Source of the DNA: Lachnospiraceae bacterium NK4A144
GTDB taxonomy: Bacteria > Bacillota > Clostridia > Lachnospirales > Lachnospiraceae
Assembly: GCA_000424365.1 (NCBI GenBank)
Contig: AUJT01000013.1
Coordinates: forward strand, 47,052 to 111,051
Direction: 5' to 3'
DNA length: 64,000 bases
Made by a program: the position numbers and the translations under genes. Positions 1 through 8,700 of this stretch are shown piece by piece; within the stretch, counting starts at the first letter, position 1, and the number at the start of each line of letters is the position of its first letter. The notes under the pieces are model-generated. The model saw nothing but the letters and a program-made list of their open reading frames with translations, was not told the origin of the DNA and searched no databases.

Positions 1-1085
1 TCCTTTACACTGACGCCGCCCTTTGTGATTATGGCTTCATTAAAGCCTCTGAGACCGGTCACTGTCATTGTGAAATCCTGTATAAGTTCTCTCAGCCTGC
101 TTCTCTCTTCATGAGAAATCTCTGCGCAGCGCTTTGAGGGGTCGATACCGGATCTCTCTATCATGACCGGTACGAGCTTTGACGGAAACAGTGCTCCAAG
201 AGAATTCTTGAACTGTTTACTTCTGGACTCGTCAAATTCACGGATAAGACGTTCATCAAGCTGCTCTGCCGTAAGTGCCGGCTTGAGATTTAGGTGAAGC
301 GTAAGCTCCGATTCAAAATTTGAAGGTGCTACTCGCGCCGAAGCAGACAGTATCATCGGACCACTCACACCGAAATGCGTGAAAAGCATCTCCCCGAAGT
401 CTGAATATAGTTCCTTTTTTCCCTTCATGAGTCGAAGCCCTGTATTTTTAAGAGAAAGTCCCTGCAGATCTTTCACGAAGGATTCCTTTGTATTGAAAGG
501 CACGAGCGCAGGTGTAGGATCTTTTATCTTTAATCCGAGAGTCTTTGCAAACTTATAGCCGTCACCTGTTGAACCAGTAGATTCATATGACTTTCCGCCG
601 GTAGCAACTACGACCGCATCTGCATAGTATTCCTCACCATCCGCAGTTATAAGTCCCTTGCACACTCCTTCATCCACGATCAAAGAAGTAACTTTTTCAT
701 AAAGGCGCACTTCTACACGAAGGCGACGAAGTTCTTTATCAAGAGCATGGATCACATCATAAGAATGATCACTTACAGGAAATACACGATTTCCGCGCTC
801 AATCTTTGTTTTGAGCCCAAGTTCCTCAAAAAAATCGATCGCATTCTCATTTGTGAAGCCATAAAGACTCGAATACATAAATTTACGGTTTGAGACAATA
901 CTGTCAAAAACCGTTTCCAGATCAGATGCATTTGTGAGATTGCATCTTCCCTTACCTGTGATAAAAAGCTTCTTGCCAAGCTTCTCATTTTTTTCAAAAA
1001 GTGTGACGCTTAAGCCTGATCTCGCTGCCATAACAGCACACATCATGCCCGAAGCGCCTCCACCGATAACTAATACTTTTTTCAT
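1..1085 (-). CDS. BaiN/HI0933-type flavin (FAD) NAD(P)-dependent oxidoreductase, 3' end outside the window
   Basis: The reverse strand reads open from an ATG at 1085 to the window edge, giving about 361 residues with no stop. The N-terminus is a Rossmann FAD-binding fold (VLVIGGGASGMMCAVMAARSG). It is followed by KKLFITGKGRCNLTNA, a hallmark of the HI0933/YhiN family, and the second dinucleotide motif VVVATGGKSYESTGSTGDGY appears near residue 165. Family members are cytosolic flavoproteins; BaiN is implicated in bile-acid 7-dehydroxylation, but many homologues have no known substrate, so none is assigned here. Its ATG overlaps the stop of the upstream RpiR gene by 4 bp (ATGA), implying translational coupling in a TetR-RpiR-oxidoreductase operon. 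Confidence 0.85.
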   Translation of the reverse strand, partial: MKKVLVIGGGASGMMCAVMAARSGLSVTLFEKNEKLGKKLFITGKGRCNLTNASDLETVFDSIVSNRKFMYSSLYGFTNENAIDFFEELGLKTKIERGNRVFPVSDHSYDVIHALDKELRRLRVEVRLYEKVTSLIVDEGVCKGLITADGEEYYADAVVVATGGKSYESTGSTGDGYKFAKTLGLKIKDPTPALVPFNTKESFVKDLQGLSLKNTGLRLMKGKKELYSDFGEMLFTHFGVSGPMILSASARVAPSNFESELTLHLNLKPALTAEQLDERLIREFDESRSKQFKNSLGALFPSKLVPVMIERSGIDPSKRCAEISHEERSRLRELIQDFTMTVTGLRGFNEAIITKGGVSVK

Positions 1086-2041
1086 TTACCACCATAAATC
1101 GTCTTCGGATAGTTCCGAATCGAATCTTCATCTACAAAATCAATCTCGTCCTGATTGTAGATCTGATAATCACCCCAAACACGTTCCAGATCTTCGAGCT
1201 GGGCAATGACACGGTCCGTACGCTTCATACAGAGAGCCACCACCAGCGAATTTATCAGAGAAAGAGGTGCTACCAGTGAATCCACAATGGATATATTATC
1301 ACTTCTCGCGAGCAGATTACAGGATGAATATAAATTCATCGGTGAGTGCACGCTGTCAGTGATCGATATCACATGTGCATTTCTGTCATTTGCGAACTCC
1401 ATTGCTTTCAACGTTCTCATGGAATATCGCGGAAAACTTATGCCGATCACCACATCTTTTTCGTTAACTGTGATCATTTGTTCAAAGACTTCCGTCATAC
1501 TGTTAGTGGAAATCAGATGAACATGACCAAACATCATATTTAGATAAAATGACAGGAATCCTGCAAGGGGTGCGCAGCTGCGGATGCCGACCACATATAT
1601 ATCCCGTGCCGCGAGGATAGTTTCTACCGCGGATTCAAATGCTTTTACATCTACGTTAGAGATCGTGTCCGCTATTTTTTCTATGTCAGACTTTAGTACA
1701 GAGTTGATTATCTCCGACTGACTGGCATTTCCATATGCCAGATCCATCCTGTCTATGGAACTGAGTTTTGTCCGGACTAAATGTGCAAGTTCTTTCTGAA
1801 ATGCAGGGAAGCCGTCATATCCTAATGCTCCGGCAAATCTGACAACTGTAGACTCGCTGACCCCCACCTCGGCTCCAAGCTGGGCAGCAGTCATAAAGGC
1901 TGTCTCATCTGTATGTGCAGATATATACCTTATCAGAGCTTTCTGTCCTCTGCTCATCTCATCATATCGCCGACGCATAACAGAAAGCAGATTTTCCTCT
2001 TCCATCTCAGAATTTTGAATCCGTTCAGACAGTCCTTCCAT
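1082..2041 (-). CDS. RpiR/MurR family transcriptional regulator (HTH plus SIS sugar-phosphate domain)
   Basis: 319 residues, the usual length for the family. Residues ~15-90 form the RpiR winged HTH (QKALIRYISAHTDETAFMTAAQLGAEVGVSESTVVRFAGALGYDGFPAFQKEL). Residues ~125-255 form a SIS domain (IYVVGIRSCAPLAGFLSFYLN) that in this family binds phosphosugars and controls DNA binding. The start has a good ribosome site (GGAG 5 bp before the ATG). The gene overlaps the TetR gene upstream by 17 bp and the oxidoreductase downstream by 4 bp, so all three are probably one transcript. No sugar-metabolism gene is adjacent in the window, so the regulated pathway is not evident. Confidence 0.88.
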   Translation of the reverse strand: MEGLSERIQNSEMEEENLLSVMRRRYDEMSRGQKALIRYISAHTDETAFMTAAQLGAEVGVSESTVVRFAGALGYDGFPAFQKELAHLVRTKLSSIDRMDLAYGNASQSEIINSVLKSDIEKIADTISNVDVKAFESAVETILAARDIYVVGIRSCAPLAGFLSFYLNMMFGHVHLISTNSMTEVFEQMITVNEKDVVIGISFPRYSMRTLKAMEFANDRNAHVISITDSVHSPMNLYSSCNLLARSDNISIVDSLVAPLSLINSLVVALCMKRTDRVIAQLEDLERVWGDYQIYNQDEIDFVDEDSIRNYPKTIYGGK

Positions 2042-2585
2042 AAATTCTCCTGAACATATCCATTAAGAGAGAAATAGTCTCTGTTTCGGATATATCAAAA
2101 TCATCACGGATCACCATGCATGCGATACCATGGATAAACAGCCACACTTTCATGAATACGGACTCTGCCTCATCGGGGCTGATGCCTGGTATGCGGCGGA
2201 TCTCACGGATCACGAAATTGTTCTTTCCACCATTTACGATATCATAGGAGCTCTTTTTTAAGCGGTTGCTCTCCAGAAAAAGAAGTCTGAAAAGATGCGG
2301 TTCCTTCTTTGCAAAATTGATATAGTTCATACCAAAATCTACAAACGGTACATCAGAAATGCTTTCGGAATTAATAAAGAAATCAGAGAAATATCCTACA
2401 CACTTCAGAAAAAGATCATCTTCAAGTTCCGCCATATTTGTATATATGCGGAAGATCGGCTGTGTGGAACACTGTGCTCTTTCTGCAAGATGTCTTGCAG
2501 AAAGTTCGATACTCCCCTTTTCACGCACCAACTCAAATGCACTGTCCAGCAGTTTCTCTTTGGTTATAGTCTGTTTCCTTGACAT
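2025..2585 (-). CDS. TetR/AcrR family transcriptional regulator
   Basis: 186 residues. The N-terminal HTH reads TITKEKLLDSAFELVREKGSIELSARHLAERAQCSTQPIFRIYTNMAELEDDLFLKC, which matches the TetR_N pattern (helix 3 around STQPIFRIY). The C-terminal ~120 residues are helical, contain aromatic residues and form the presumed ligand/dimer domain. It is the first gene of the operon. Upstream lie two copies of the 11-mer CGTATACGACA, candidate operators for autoregulation. The ribosome site is weak (GGGTAAAT). The ligand is unknown. Confidence 0.82.
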   Translation of the reverse strand: MSRKQTITKEKLLDSAFELVREKGSIELSARHLAERAQCSTQPIFRIYTNMAELEDDLFLKCVGYFSDFFINSESISDVPFVDFGMNYINFAKKEPHLFRLLFLESNRLKKSSYDIVNGGKNNFVIREIRRIPGISPDEAESVFMKVWLFIHGIACMVIRDDFDISETETISLLMDMFRRIYGRTV

Positions 2586-2646
2586 ATTTACCCGACACCG
2601 GTGAAGGCTCCGCTGTCTTCCTCCATCTCCCTCGTATTTTACCCTT

Positions 2647-2708
2647 TCGTATACGACATAACCTGTTTTCCCCTTCTGACAACAAATTGATCCCCACCGT
2701 ATACGACA
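2647..2708 (-). promoter_or_regulatory. Paired palindromic operator candidates upstream of the TetR gene
   Basis: The plus-strand 11-mer CGTATACGACA occurs at 2648-2658 and again at 2698-2708, exactly 50 bp apart. Each has the self-complementary core CGTATACG, and the first extends to TCGTATACGA. TetR proteins typically bind palindromes near their own promoter. No clear -35/-10 pair could be fixed between them. Confidence 0.45.
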
Positions 2709-2771
2709 CGTGCAATTATTTTAATTTTATAACGGTCGATATGGAATTGCAAGTTTTATCCCATAGGTATA

Positions 2772-2812
2772 CAAAAACTCCTGTATTCAAGCCATGTTGA
2801 ATACAGGAGTTT
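2772..2812 (-). terminator. Rho-independent terminator of the oad-type operon
   Basis: A perfect 16-bp stem (2775-2790 with 2797-2812) has a 6-nt loop. On the minus strand it is followed by TTTTTG. It lies 34 bp beyond the stop of the OadA-like gene. Confidence 0.9.
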
Positions 2813-2845
2813 CTTACTTACATTATTTAGGTTTCACAACCTGTT

Positions 2846-4261
2846 TTAGACAGGGTATGCACCATTTTTTGTATCTGCCTTTGCAGGATCGATTCCTTCC
2901 TGCTGTGCTTTTCTATACTTGAAGAAGTCTGTAGCTACCTGAGGGAACAGAGCGTAGGAAAGTACATCCTCCGGCTGCTGATCGTACTCAGCCATCTCCT
3001 TCTTATACTTCTCGAGCTGCGGCTCGATGTGATCTGCCGGTCTGTCTGTGATCGGTGTCTCACCCGGAATGATCTTTGCAACTACTTCAGGATTCATGGG
3101 CTTAACTGTCTGGCCATAGAGTCCACGGCAGAGATCCTTTGTCTGACCTGAGCAAACCTTGTATCTCTCGCCCATAAGAACGTTCATAACAGCCTGTGTA
3201 CCAACGATCTGTGAAGAAGGTGTTACGAGAGGCGGCTCACCGAGATCCTTACGTACGCGCGGTACTTCCTCAAGAACCTCCTGAAGCTTATCTTCCTTGC
3301 CCTGCTCACCGAGCTGCTTGATCATGTTTGAAAGCATTCCGCCCGGTACCTGATAACGAAGTGTGTTGATATTTACACCCATAACCTTCGGGTTAAGGAG
3401 TCCGCTCTTTAAGCACTCTTCACGATACGGCTCGAAGTGCTTACCAACTTCGATAAGCTTATGCAGGTCAAGACCTGTGTCATACGGTGATCCTTCAAGA
3501 GCCTTTACCATAACCTCTGTAGAAGGCTGTGAAGTACCCATTGAAAACGGTGATGCTGCTGTATCGATTACATCTACGCCAGCCTCGATAGCCTTGAGAT
3601 ATGTCATGGAAGCCATACCTGAAGTGTAGTGTGTATGAAGCTGAATAGGAAGCTTGGAACCTTTCTTCAGAGCTGTTACAAGGTCGTAAGCTGCGCCCGG
3701 AAGGAGAAGTCCTGCCATATCCTTGATACAGATGGAATCTGCACCCATGTTTTCGATATCGCGGGCGATGTTTTCCCAATACTCAAGAGTATATGCATCA
3801 CCAAGTGTATAGCAAAGAGCGATCTGTGCATGACCGTTCTCTTTCTTTGTAGCCTCAACTGCTGTTCTGAGGTTACGAAGGTCATTTAAGCAGTCAAAGA
3901 TACGGATAACGTCGATACCGTTTGCGATGGACTTCTGTACAAAGTACTCTACTACATCATCTGCATAGTGGCTGTATCCAAGGATATTCTGTCCACGGAA
4001 AAGCATCTGCAGCTTCTGATGAGGAAGTCCCTTACGAAGCTTTCTAAGTCTCTCCCACGGATCCTCTTTAAGGAAACGCAGGCAGGAATCGAATGTAGCA
4101 CCACCCCAGCACTCAACTGAATGATAGTTGATCTGGTCCATTGTATCGAGAATTGGAAGCATCTGTTCGATCGGCATTCTTGTGGCAATCAGGGACTGAT
4201 GTGCGTCACGAAGAATGGTCTCGGTAATGCCGACCTGCTTCTTTACTGTTTCAACAGCCAT
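2846..4261 (-). CDS. oadA: OadA-type carboxyltransferase subunit (oxaloacetate decarboxylase alpha / pyruvate carboxylase subunit B) without biotin domain
   Basis: 471 residues from the ATG at 4261, preceded by GGAGG at 4270-4274; a TTG five codons upstream lies inside that ribosome site and is rejected. The TIM-barrel carboxyltransferase domain has its expected metal and catalytic residues: D19 (ETILRDAHQS), K180 (CIKDMAG) and the pair H209/H211 (LHTHYTSG). The conserved PGGMLSNM region follows. Classical OadA proteins (~590 aa) end in a biotinyl domain. This one stops before it, and a separate 123-residue biotin carrier is encoded upstream in the operon. Expected role: transfer of carboxyl between oxaloacetate/pyruvate and biotin. 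It is the last gene of the operon, ahead of a strong terminator. Confidence 0.92.
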   Translation of the reverse strand: MAVETVKKQVGITETILRDAHQSLIATRMPIEQMLPILDTMDQINYHSVECWGGATFDSCLRFLKEDPWERLRKLRKGLPHQKLQMLFRGQNILGYSHYADDVVEYFVQKSIANGIDVIRIFDCLNDLRNLRTAVEATKKENGHAQIALCYTLGDAYTLEYWENIARDIENMGADSICIKDMAGLLLPGAAYDLVTALKKGSKLPIQLHTHYTSGMASMTYLKAIEAGVDVIDTAASPFSMGTSQPSTEVMVKALEGSPYDTGLDLHKLIEVGKHFEPYREECLKSGLLNPKVMGVNINTLRYQVPGGMLSNMIKQLGEQGKEDKLQEVLEEVPRVRKDLGEPPLVTPSSQIVGTQAVMNVLMGERYKVCSGQTKDLCRGLYGQTVKPMNPEVVAKIIPGETPITDRPADHIEPQLEKYKKEMAEYDQQPEDVLSYALFPQVATDFFKYRKAQQEGIDPAKADTKNGAYPV

Positions 4262-4354
4262 TAGTTTATCCTCCAAAAAATTTTCATAAAGTTCATCCCG
4301 CCCCTAAAGCACAGGACAAACCGTTCTTTTCTTTACAATCCGTAAATCCCGTTA

Positions 4355-5482
4355 TCAGCCTACGCCGAATACAGCCATAAACGTACCTGCAACGACTGCT
4401 GTACCAACAACGCCGGCAACATTCGGTCCCATGGCATGCATGAGAAGGAAGTTTGACGGATCAGCTTCTGCGCCGACTTTCTGGGATACACGTGCAGCCA
4501 TAGGTACGGCAGATACACCTGCAGAACCGATGAGAGGATTGATCTTTCCTCCTGTTACAACACACATGATCTTACCAACTACTACTCCGGCGATAGTACC
4601 AAAACTAAATGCTATAAGGCCAAGAATAACGATCTTGATAGTCGTCCAGTTAAGGAATGCCTTTGCACTTGTTGTTGCACCTACGGAAGTACCGAGCATG
4701 ATAACAACGATGTACATCATTGCATTACTTGCTGTTTCCTGAAGCTGACGAACAACGCCGCACTCACGGAAAAGGTTACCGAGCATCAGCATACCGATAA
4801 GAGGAGCTGTTGTCGGAAGGATCATTGAAACAATGATAGTAACTATGATCGGGAAAAGGATCTTCTCGAGCTTTGATACAGGACGGAGCTGCTCCATCTT
4901 GATCTTTCTCTCTTTTTCATTCGTAAGCAGTTTCATAAAGAACGGCTGAATGATCGGAACAAGAGACATATAGGAGTAAGCTGCAACCGCGATCGGTCCG
5001 AGGATCGCTGTCTGTCCGAGTCTGGTAGCAAGGAAGATGGATGTCGGTCCGTCTGCTCCACCGATGATGGAAATAGCAGCAGCTTCCTTGTCATTAAATC
5101 CGAGCATGATAGCTCCGAAATATGCAGAGAAAATACCAAACTGTGCAGCCGCACCTAATATAAAGCTCTTAGGGTTAGCGATAAGCGGACCAAAATCCGT
5201 CATAGCACCTACACCCATGAAGATCAGACACGGCAGGATAGCCCATTCATCCAGCATGAAGAAGAAATGTAAAAGGCCGCCCTCCTGCATGATATCCGGA
5301 TAAATATTTACTAACAGCATACCGAAAGAGATCGGTACCAAAAGCAGAGGCTCGAACCCCTTTACAATGGCGAGATACAGGAATAACAAAGCCACACAGA
5401 TCATGATAACTTCTTTATAAGTCATGGTCGAAAATGCGGACTCTGCTGCCAGATTCGCCAGCGTATTCGCAATATAATCCAT
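4355..5482 (-). CDS. oadB: Sodium-translocating decarboxylase beta subunit (membrane sodium pump)
   Basis: 375 residues, strongly hydrophobic, with about nine to eleven membrane segments. The family signature IIGGADGPTSIFLATRL is present, as are the conserved segment ILGAAAQFGIFSAYFGAIMLGF and the C-terminal GSAGVSAVPMAARVSQKVGAEADPSNFLLMHAMGPNVAGVVGTAVVAG. In this family the beta subunit decarboxylates carboxybiotin and couples that to sodium export. The start has GGAGG 8 bp before the ATG. It lies between the biotin carrier and the OadA-like subunit, as expected for one complex. Confidence 0.95.
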   Translation of the reverse strand: MDYIANTLANLAAESAFSTMTYKEVIMICVALLFLYLAIVKGFEPLLLVPISFGMLLVNIYPDIMQEGGLLHFFFMLDEWAILPCLIFMGVGAMTDFGPLIANPKSFILGAAAQFGIFSAYFGAIMLGFNDKEAAAISIIGGADGPTSIFLATRLGQTAILGPIAVAAYSYMSLVPIIQPFFMKLLTNEKERKIKMEQLRPVSKLEKILFPIIVTIIVSMILPTTAPLIGMLMLGNLFRECGVVRQLQETASNAMMYIVVIMLGTSVGATTSAKAFLNWTTIKIVILGLIAFSFGTIAGVVVGKIMCVVTGGKINPLIGSAGVSAVPMAARVSQKVGAEADPSNFLLMHAMGPNVAGVVGTAVVAGTFMAVFGVG

Positions 5483-5518
5483 TATTGAAACCTCCAGTTT
5501 CAGAAAGTTGCCGTTAAA

Positions 5519-5890
5519 TTACTTCAGTGTAGCAAGAAGTGTGCCGGCCTCGCATGCGTCGCCAACTGCAACATCGATGCTTGCAACAGTTCCATCCTGA
5601 GGAGCTACAACAGGGATTTCCATCTTCATAGCTTCGATAGTTACAACTGTGTCACCCTTCTTAACAGCATCGCCAACCTTTGTGTCAAGCTTAAATACCT
5701 TACCTGCTGCACCTGCTTCTACGCGGATGCTGCCTGCTGCTCCGCCTGCTGCCGGTGCTGCCGCGGGAGCTGCTGCAGGTGCAGGAGCTGCCTTCTTAAC
5801 CGGTGCTGCTGCAGGAGCTGCGCCTGCTCCAACTTCGTCAACTGTTACGTCATATGCTGTACCATTAACGGTAATAGTATAATTTTTCAT
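5519..5890 (-). CDS. Biotin carboxyl carrier protein of the decarboxylase complex
   Basis: 123 residues from the ATG at 5890 (AAAGGA six bases upstream; a longer reading frame to 5920 has no ribosome site). A short N-terminal segment (MKNYTITVNGTAYDVTVDEV) leads into an Ala/Pro-rich flexible linker (residues ~21-52). A biotinyl domain follows, with the biotinylation motif EAMKMEI, target lysine K89. The carrier is shared between the carboxyltransferase(s) and the beta subunit. It resembles the 1.3S subunit of transcarboxylase and the MmdC/GcdC carriers. Confidence 0.93.
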   Translation of the reverse strand: MKNYTITVNGTAYDVTVDEVGAGAAPAAAPVKKAAPAPAAAPAAAPAAGGAAGSIRVEAGAAGKVFKLDTKVGDAVKKGDTVVTIEAMKMEIPVVAPQDGTVASIDVAVGDACEAGTLLATLK

Positions 5891-5962
5891 GATTATTCCT
5901 TTCGTTCCGGAGAGCTGCATTACGAAAGCATCTCCGAGTTTTCTGATTTTTTATTTTCTTTA

Positions 5963-6793
5963 TCAGCGTCTTCTCAGAGAACGTACGACAAATGTATCAG
6001 GAGATACATTTACACCTGTAGCTTCGCTTTCGTATGCTGCGATAGCTGCTGCGATAACTGCGATAAGTTCCTGATCATCGGATTCATTTACCGGTGCTGC
6101 AGGAGCTGTGGGTGCTGCTGCCGATGCCGCAGGAACTGCGGGCTTTGAAGCTGCCTTAGGAGCTTCGCTCTTCTTCTGAGCATTTGTTACGATAATACCC
6201 ATAAGCCAGATAACAAGGCTTATGAAGATCAGCACTACAAATGTAGTTCCCATACCAAGAACGGTATTCAGAGCAGCATTTGTAATTTTCTCTGGAAATG
6301 TCTTTTCAACATTGACTGCTACACTGGTAACTGCCATTCTCTTTGACAGGATGATTTCCATCTCTGCAGTTTTTACAGAGCCATCATTTCTCTTATTTGT
6401 ACCTGTAAGAGCCAGATCAACAATGACTTCTTTATCATCCGCAGTGATCTTTGTCGCCTCATCAGCAACCTTGGTGATAGCACCGATCTCATCTACAGTG
6501 GAAAGATATGATGAAAATCCACTCTGGAAAGCAGCTGCATCGATCTTGAGTCCATAGCTGGATTCGATATTAGAAACAACCGATTCCGCATCCTCTACAT
6601 CGGCTTCTGCGATCTTCTTTCCGTTCTCGGCATCGATGCCGCCGTAAAGGTTATTTGCGATAAACTGCGCAATGGAAGTCACTGTCTTTGAATCATATTC
6701 AACCTTAGCTTCTTCCTTACCACAAGCAGTCATTGAAAGGACAAGGCATACGACAAAGGAGACCAATGCCAGCTTTTTCATAATTTTTTTCAT
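5963..6793 (-). CDS. OadG-like gamma subunit fused to an extracytoplasmic lipoprotein domain
   Basis: 276 residues with a lipoprotein signal peptide ending in the lipobox SMTAC (Cys24). About 150 residues of predicted extracytoplasmic domain follow, then a single membrane helix near residues 183-205 (FVVLIFISLVIWLMGIIV). The cytoplasmic tail is Ala/Pro-rich and ends VAAAIAAYE...FVVRSLRRR. The helix and C-terminal stretch (ELIAVIAAAIAAYE, then VVRSLRR) match the OadG/MmdD-type small subunit that assembles decarboxylase pumps. The added lipoprotein domain makes it far longer than classical OadG (~80-110 aa). The start is supported by AAAGGA upstream. Confidence 0.75.
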   Translation of the reverse strand: MKKIMKKLALVSFVVCLVLSMTACGKEEAKVEYDSKTVTSIAQFIANNLYGGIDAENGKKIAEADVEDAESVVSNIESSYGLKIDAAAFQSGFSSYLSTVDEIGAITKVADEATKITADDKEVIVDLALTGTNKRNDGSVKTAEMEIILSKRMAVTSVAVNVEKTFPEKITNAALNTVLGMGTTFVVLIFISLVIWLMGIIVTNAQKKSEAPKAASKPAVPAASAAAPTAPAAPVNESDDQELIAVIAAAIAAYESEATGVNVSPDTFVVRSLRRR

Positions 6794-6811
6794 GAAATAT
6801 CATCCTTTCTG

Positions 6812-8239
6812 TTAAATTGTTCCGTGTTTTTTATCCGGGATCATCGAATCCTTCCCATAAAGCATTTCAAATGCACCGATGACATACTTTCTTGTGTCAG
6901 CAGGATCAATAAGTGTATCAACGTATCCGCGGGCTGCTGCACTTAAGGAGCTTCCCTGAAGTGCATCGTACTCAGCAGCCTTCTGGCTCTTGACGGAAGC
7001 ATCTGCTCCGTCGCAAAGGATCTCAGCTGCATGTTTTCCATCAATAGCTCCAACCTTTGCGTTCTGCCATGCATATACATAGTCAGCACCGATAGCCTTG
7101 GAGTTCATAACAACCGCTGCAGAACCGTATGCTTCACCAACTATTACATTTACCTTCGGAACGGAGGCAGTTGCAAGAGCTGCTGTAAGCTGTGCTGCTG
7201 CTGTTGCGATATCTTTCTCTGCGCACTCACAGTTGCAGAATCCACTTACGTTTGTAAGGGAAAGGATAGGGATATTGAAAGCATCGCAGAACTTAACGAA
7301 CTTAAGAGCCTTCTTGATACCCTTAACTGTAAGTACATTCTTAAACTTGTCAGCCTTTTCGCCAAGGATCTCGGAACGGTTAGCAAATACACCAACAGTT
7401 GATCCGTTAAGACGGATAAATCCTGTTACCATATGCTTTGCAAACTGAGCCTTTGTCTCAAAGAACTCACCATTATCAGCAATACGTACAAGAGCCTGAG
7501 CTGTATCGCCTGCGCATCCTGCAAGGTCTGCTGATGCACGATTAAGATCATCGTCAGTCTCCTCAAGGTATGCCTCATCCTCGCAGTTATCCGGAAGGAA
7601 TGAAACCAGTTCACGGATCTTTGTGAGAACTTCGTCGCCTTCAGCTGTTACGTCTACAACGCCAGCCTCCTGAGCCTTATATGCTGCAGATGCTGTATCC
7701 TTCTTCTCCTCATAATTGCCCTCCACAGCATTAGGAGAATTTACAAAGAGTTTTCCGTTCTTCTCTTCCATAAGAACGAAGTCGGAAAGTTCTGTAAGAA
7801 CAGCCATGCCGCCGCCAGCATTTCCAAAAACTGCTGTGATCTGAGGGATAACGCCTGAACACTCTGACATAGCCTTATAAATGGATCCAACTGCTGCAAG
7901 AGCATCTGTAGACTCAGTAAGACGCATGCCTGTAGAATCAAGCAGTCCGATAACCGGATAGCCTGTCTTTCTCGCCAGCTCATAGAGACCGACAATCTTT
8001 TTAGCATGCATTTCGCCGACAGAACCACCCAGCTGATCTGCATCCTGACTGTAAACATATACCAGTCTTCCTTCAATCGTTCCGTAGCCGGTAACAACAC
8101 CGTCTCCCGGAGCCTCCTCCGGCTTCGCATTAAAATCTGTACTCCTTGCCTGAACGCTGGCACCGATTTCCACGAAGCTGTTTCCATCGAGCAGGGATAA
8201 GATCCTTCTGCCCGCTGAGCTTGTTGTGAGATTGCTCAT
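6812..8239 (-). CDS. Carboxyl transferase domain protein (MmdA / acetyl-CoA carboxylase carboxyltransferase-like)
   Basis: 475 residues with the two crotonase-like halves of the carboxyltransferase family. The N-half contains GDGVVTGYGTIEGRLVYVYSQDADQLGGSVGEMHAKKI and GSIYKAMSECSGVIPQITAVFGNAGGGMAVL. The C-half contains ILSLTNVSGFCNC and VPKVNVIVGEAYGSAAVVMNSKAIGADYVYAW. It is somewhat shorter than MmdA or the transcarboxylase 12S subunit (~510 aa), so the acyl-CoA specificity is uncertain. It is the first gene of the five-gene operon (GGAGGA before the ATG). Its presence with an OadA-type subunit is noted as a finding. Confidence 0.88.
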   Translation of the reverse strand: MSNLTTSSAGRRILSLLDGNSFVEIGASVQARSTDFNAKPEEAPGDGVVTGYGTIEGRLVYVYSQDADQLGGSVGEMHAKKIVGLYELARKTGYPVIGLLDSTGMRLTESTDALAAVGSIYKAMSECSGVIPQITAVFGNAGGGMAVLTELSDFVLMEEKNGKLFVNSPNAVEGNYEEKKDTASAAYKAQEAGVVDVTAEGDEVLTKIRELVSFLPDNCEDEAYLEETDDDLNRASADLAGCAGDTAQALVRIADNGEFFETKAQFAKHMVTGFIRLNGSTVGVFANRSEILGEKADKFKNVLTVKGIKKALKFVKFCDAFNIPILSLTNVSGFCNCECAEKDIATAAAQLTAALATASVPKVNVIVGEAYGSAAVVMNSKAIGADYVYAWQNAKVGAIDGKHAAEILCDGADASVKSQKAAEYDALQGSSLSAAARGYVDTLIDPADTRKYVIGAFEMLYGKDSMIPDKKHGTI

Positions 8240-8627
8240 ACTTTCAGTCCTCCATAAATATATTCATAATGCGTATAACCATAAAACATCTTTTGTCTAT
8301 ATGTACAACTAGCACAAATATAAATCAGATGTCCTTAACAAAAAACCCTACGCGATTGTAAGTATACCACAAAGAAACATTAATAGATAGTGCTAAAACA
8401 TGTGCAGTTGACGCAAATGTTAATTTTCTAACATACAATTCTTCATCATATCTAATGTATTTTGCCCCTATTTTTTAGGTTTTTACATCTATTTTAGTCA
8501 TTTTTAATAATACAATCAAGTATACACAAAATACTCGGCTTCTTTGGTCGTAATTATATATGTTTTTTATATAGTACTTTCGTGATTTTATGCAAGAATT
8601 CACGACAATAAAGATGTTATGTTTAAA
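8240..8627. other. Intergenic region upstream of the decarboxylase operon
   Basis: AT-rich, with no reading frame or RNA gene that I can support. It holds the likely minus-strand promoter at 8361-8369. The stretch beyond about 8400 shows no clear structure. Confidence 0.5.
8361..8369 (-). promoter_or_regulatory. Extended -10 promoter candidate for the decarboxylase operon
   Basis: The minus strand reads TGGTATACT, an extended -10 element (TG-n-TATACT). No good -35 is visible. It would give a leader of roughly 115 nt before the ATG at 8239. Confidence 0.4.
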
Positions 8628-8682
8628 TAAAAAAGAAGCACAAAATATGCAGTATTTGCTTCTTTGCATATTCTGTACTTCT
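8628..8682 (-). terminator. Terminator after scpB
   Basis: An 18-bp stem (8634-8651 with 8665-8682) has two positions that are G-U pairs only in minus-strand RNA. It is followed on the minus strand by TTTTTTATTT. It lies just beyond the scpB stop and closes the long rex-to-scpB gene run. Confidence 0.85.
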
Positions 8683-8700
8683 TTTTATTTATCTTATAGC

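Noticed and set aside
2586..2846. Small frames between the TetR gene and the OadA-like gene
   Set aside because: They are explained by the operator pair and the terminator; no ribosome site or protein-like composition.
4262..4276. TTG start five codons upstream in the OadA-like gene
   Set aside because: The TTG overlaps the GGAGG ribosome site that serves the ATG at 4261.
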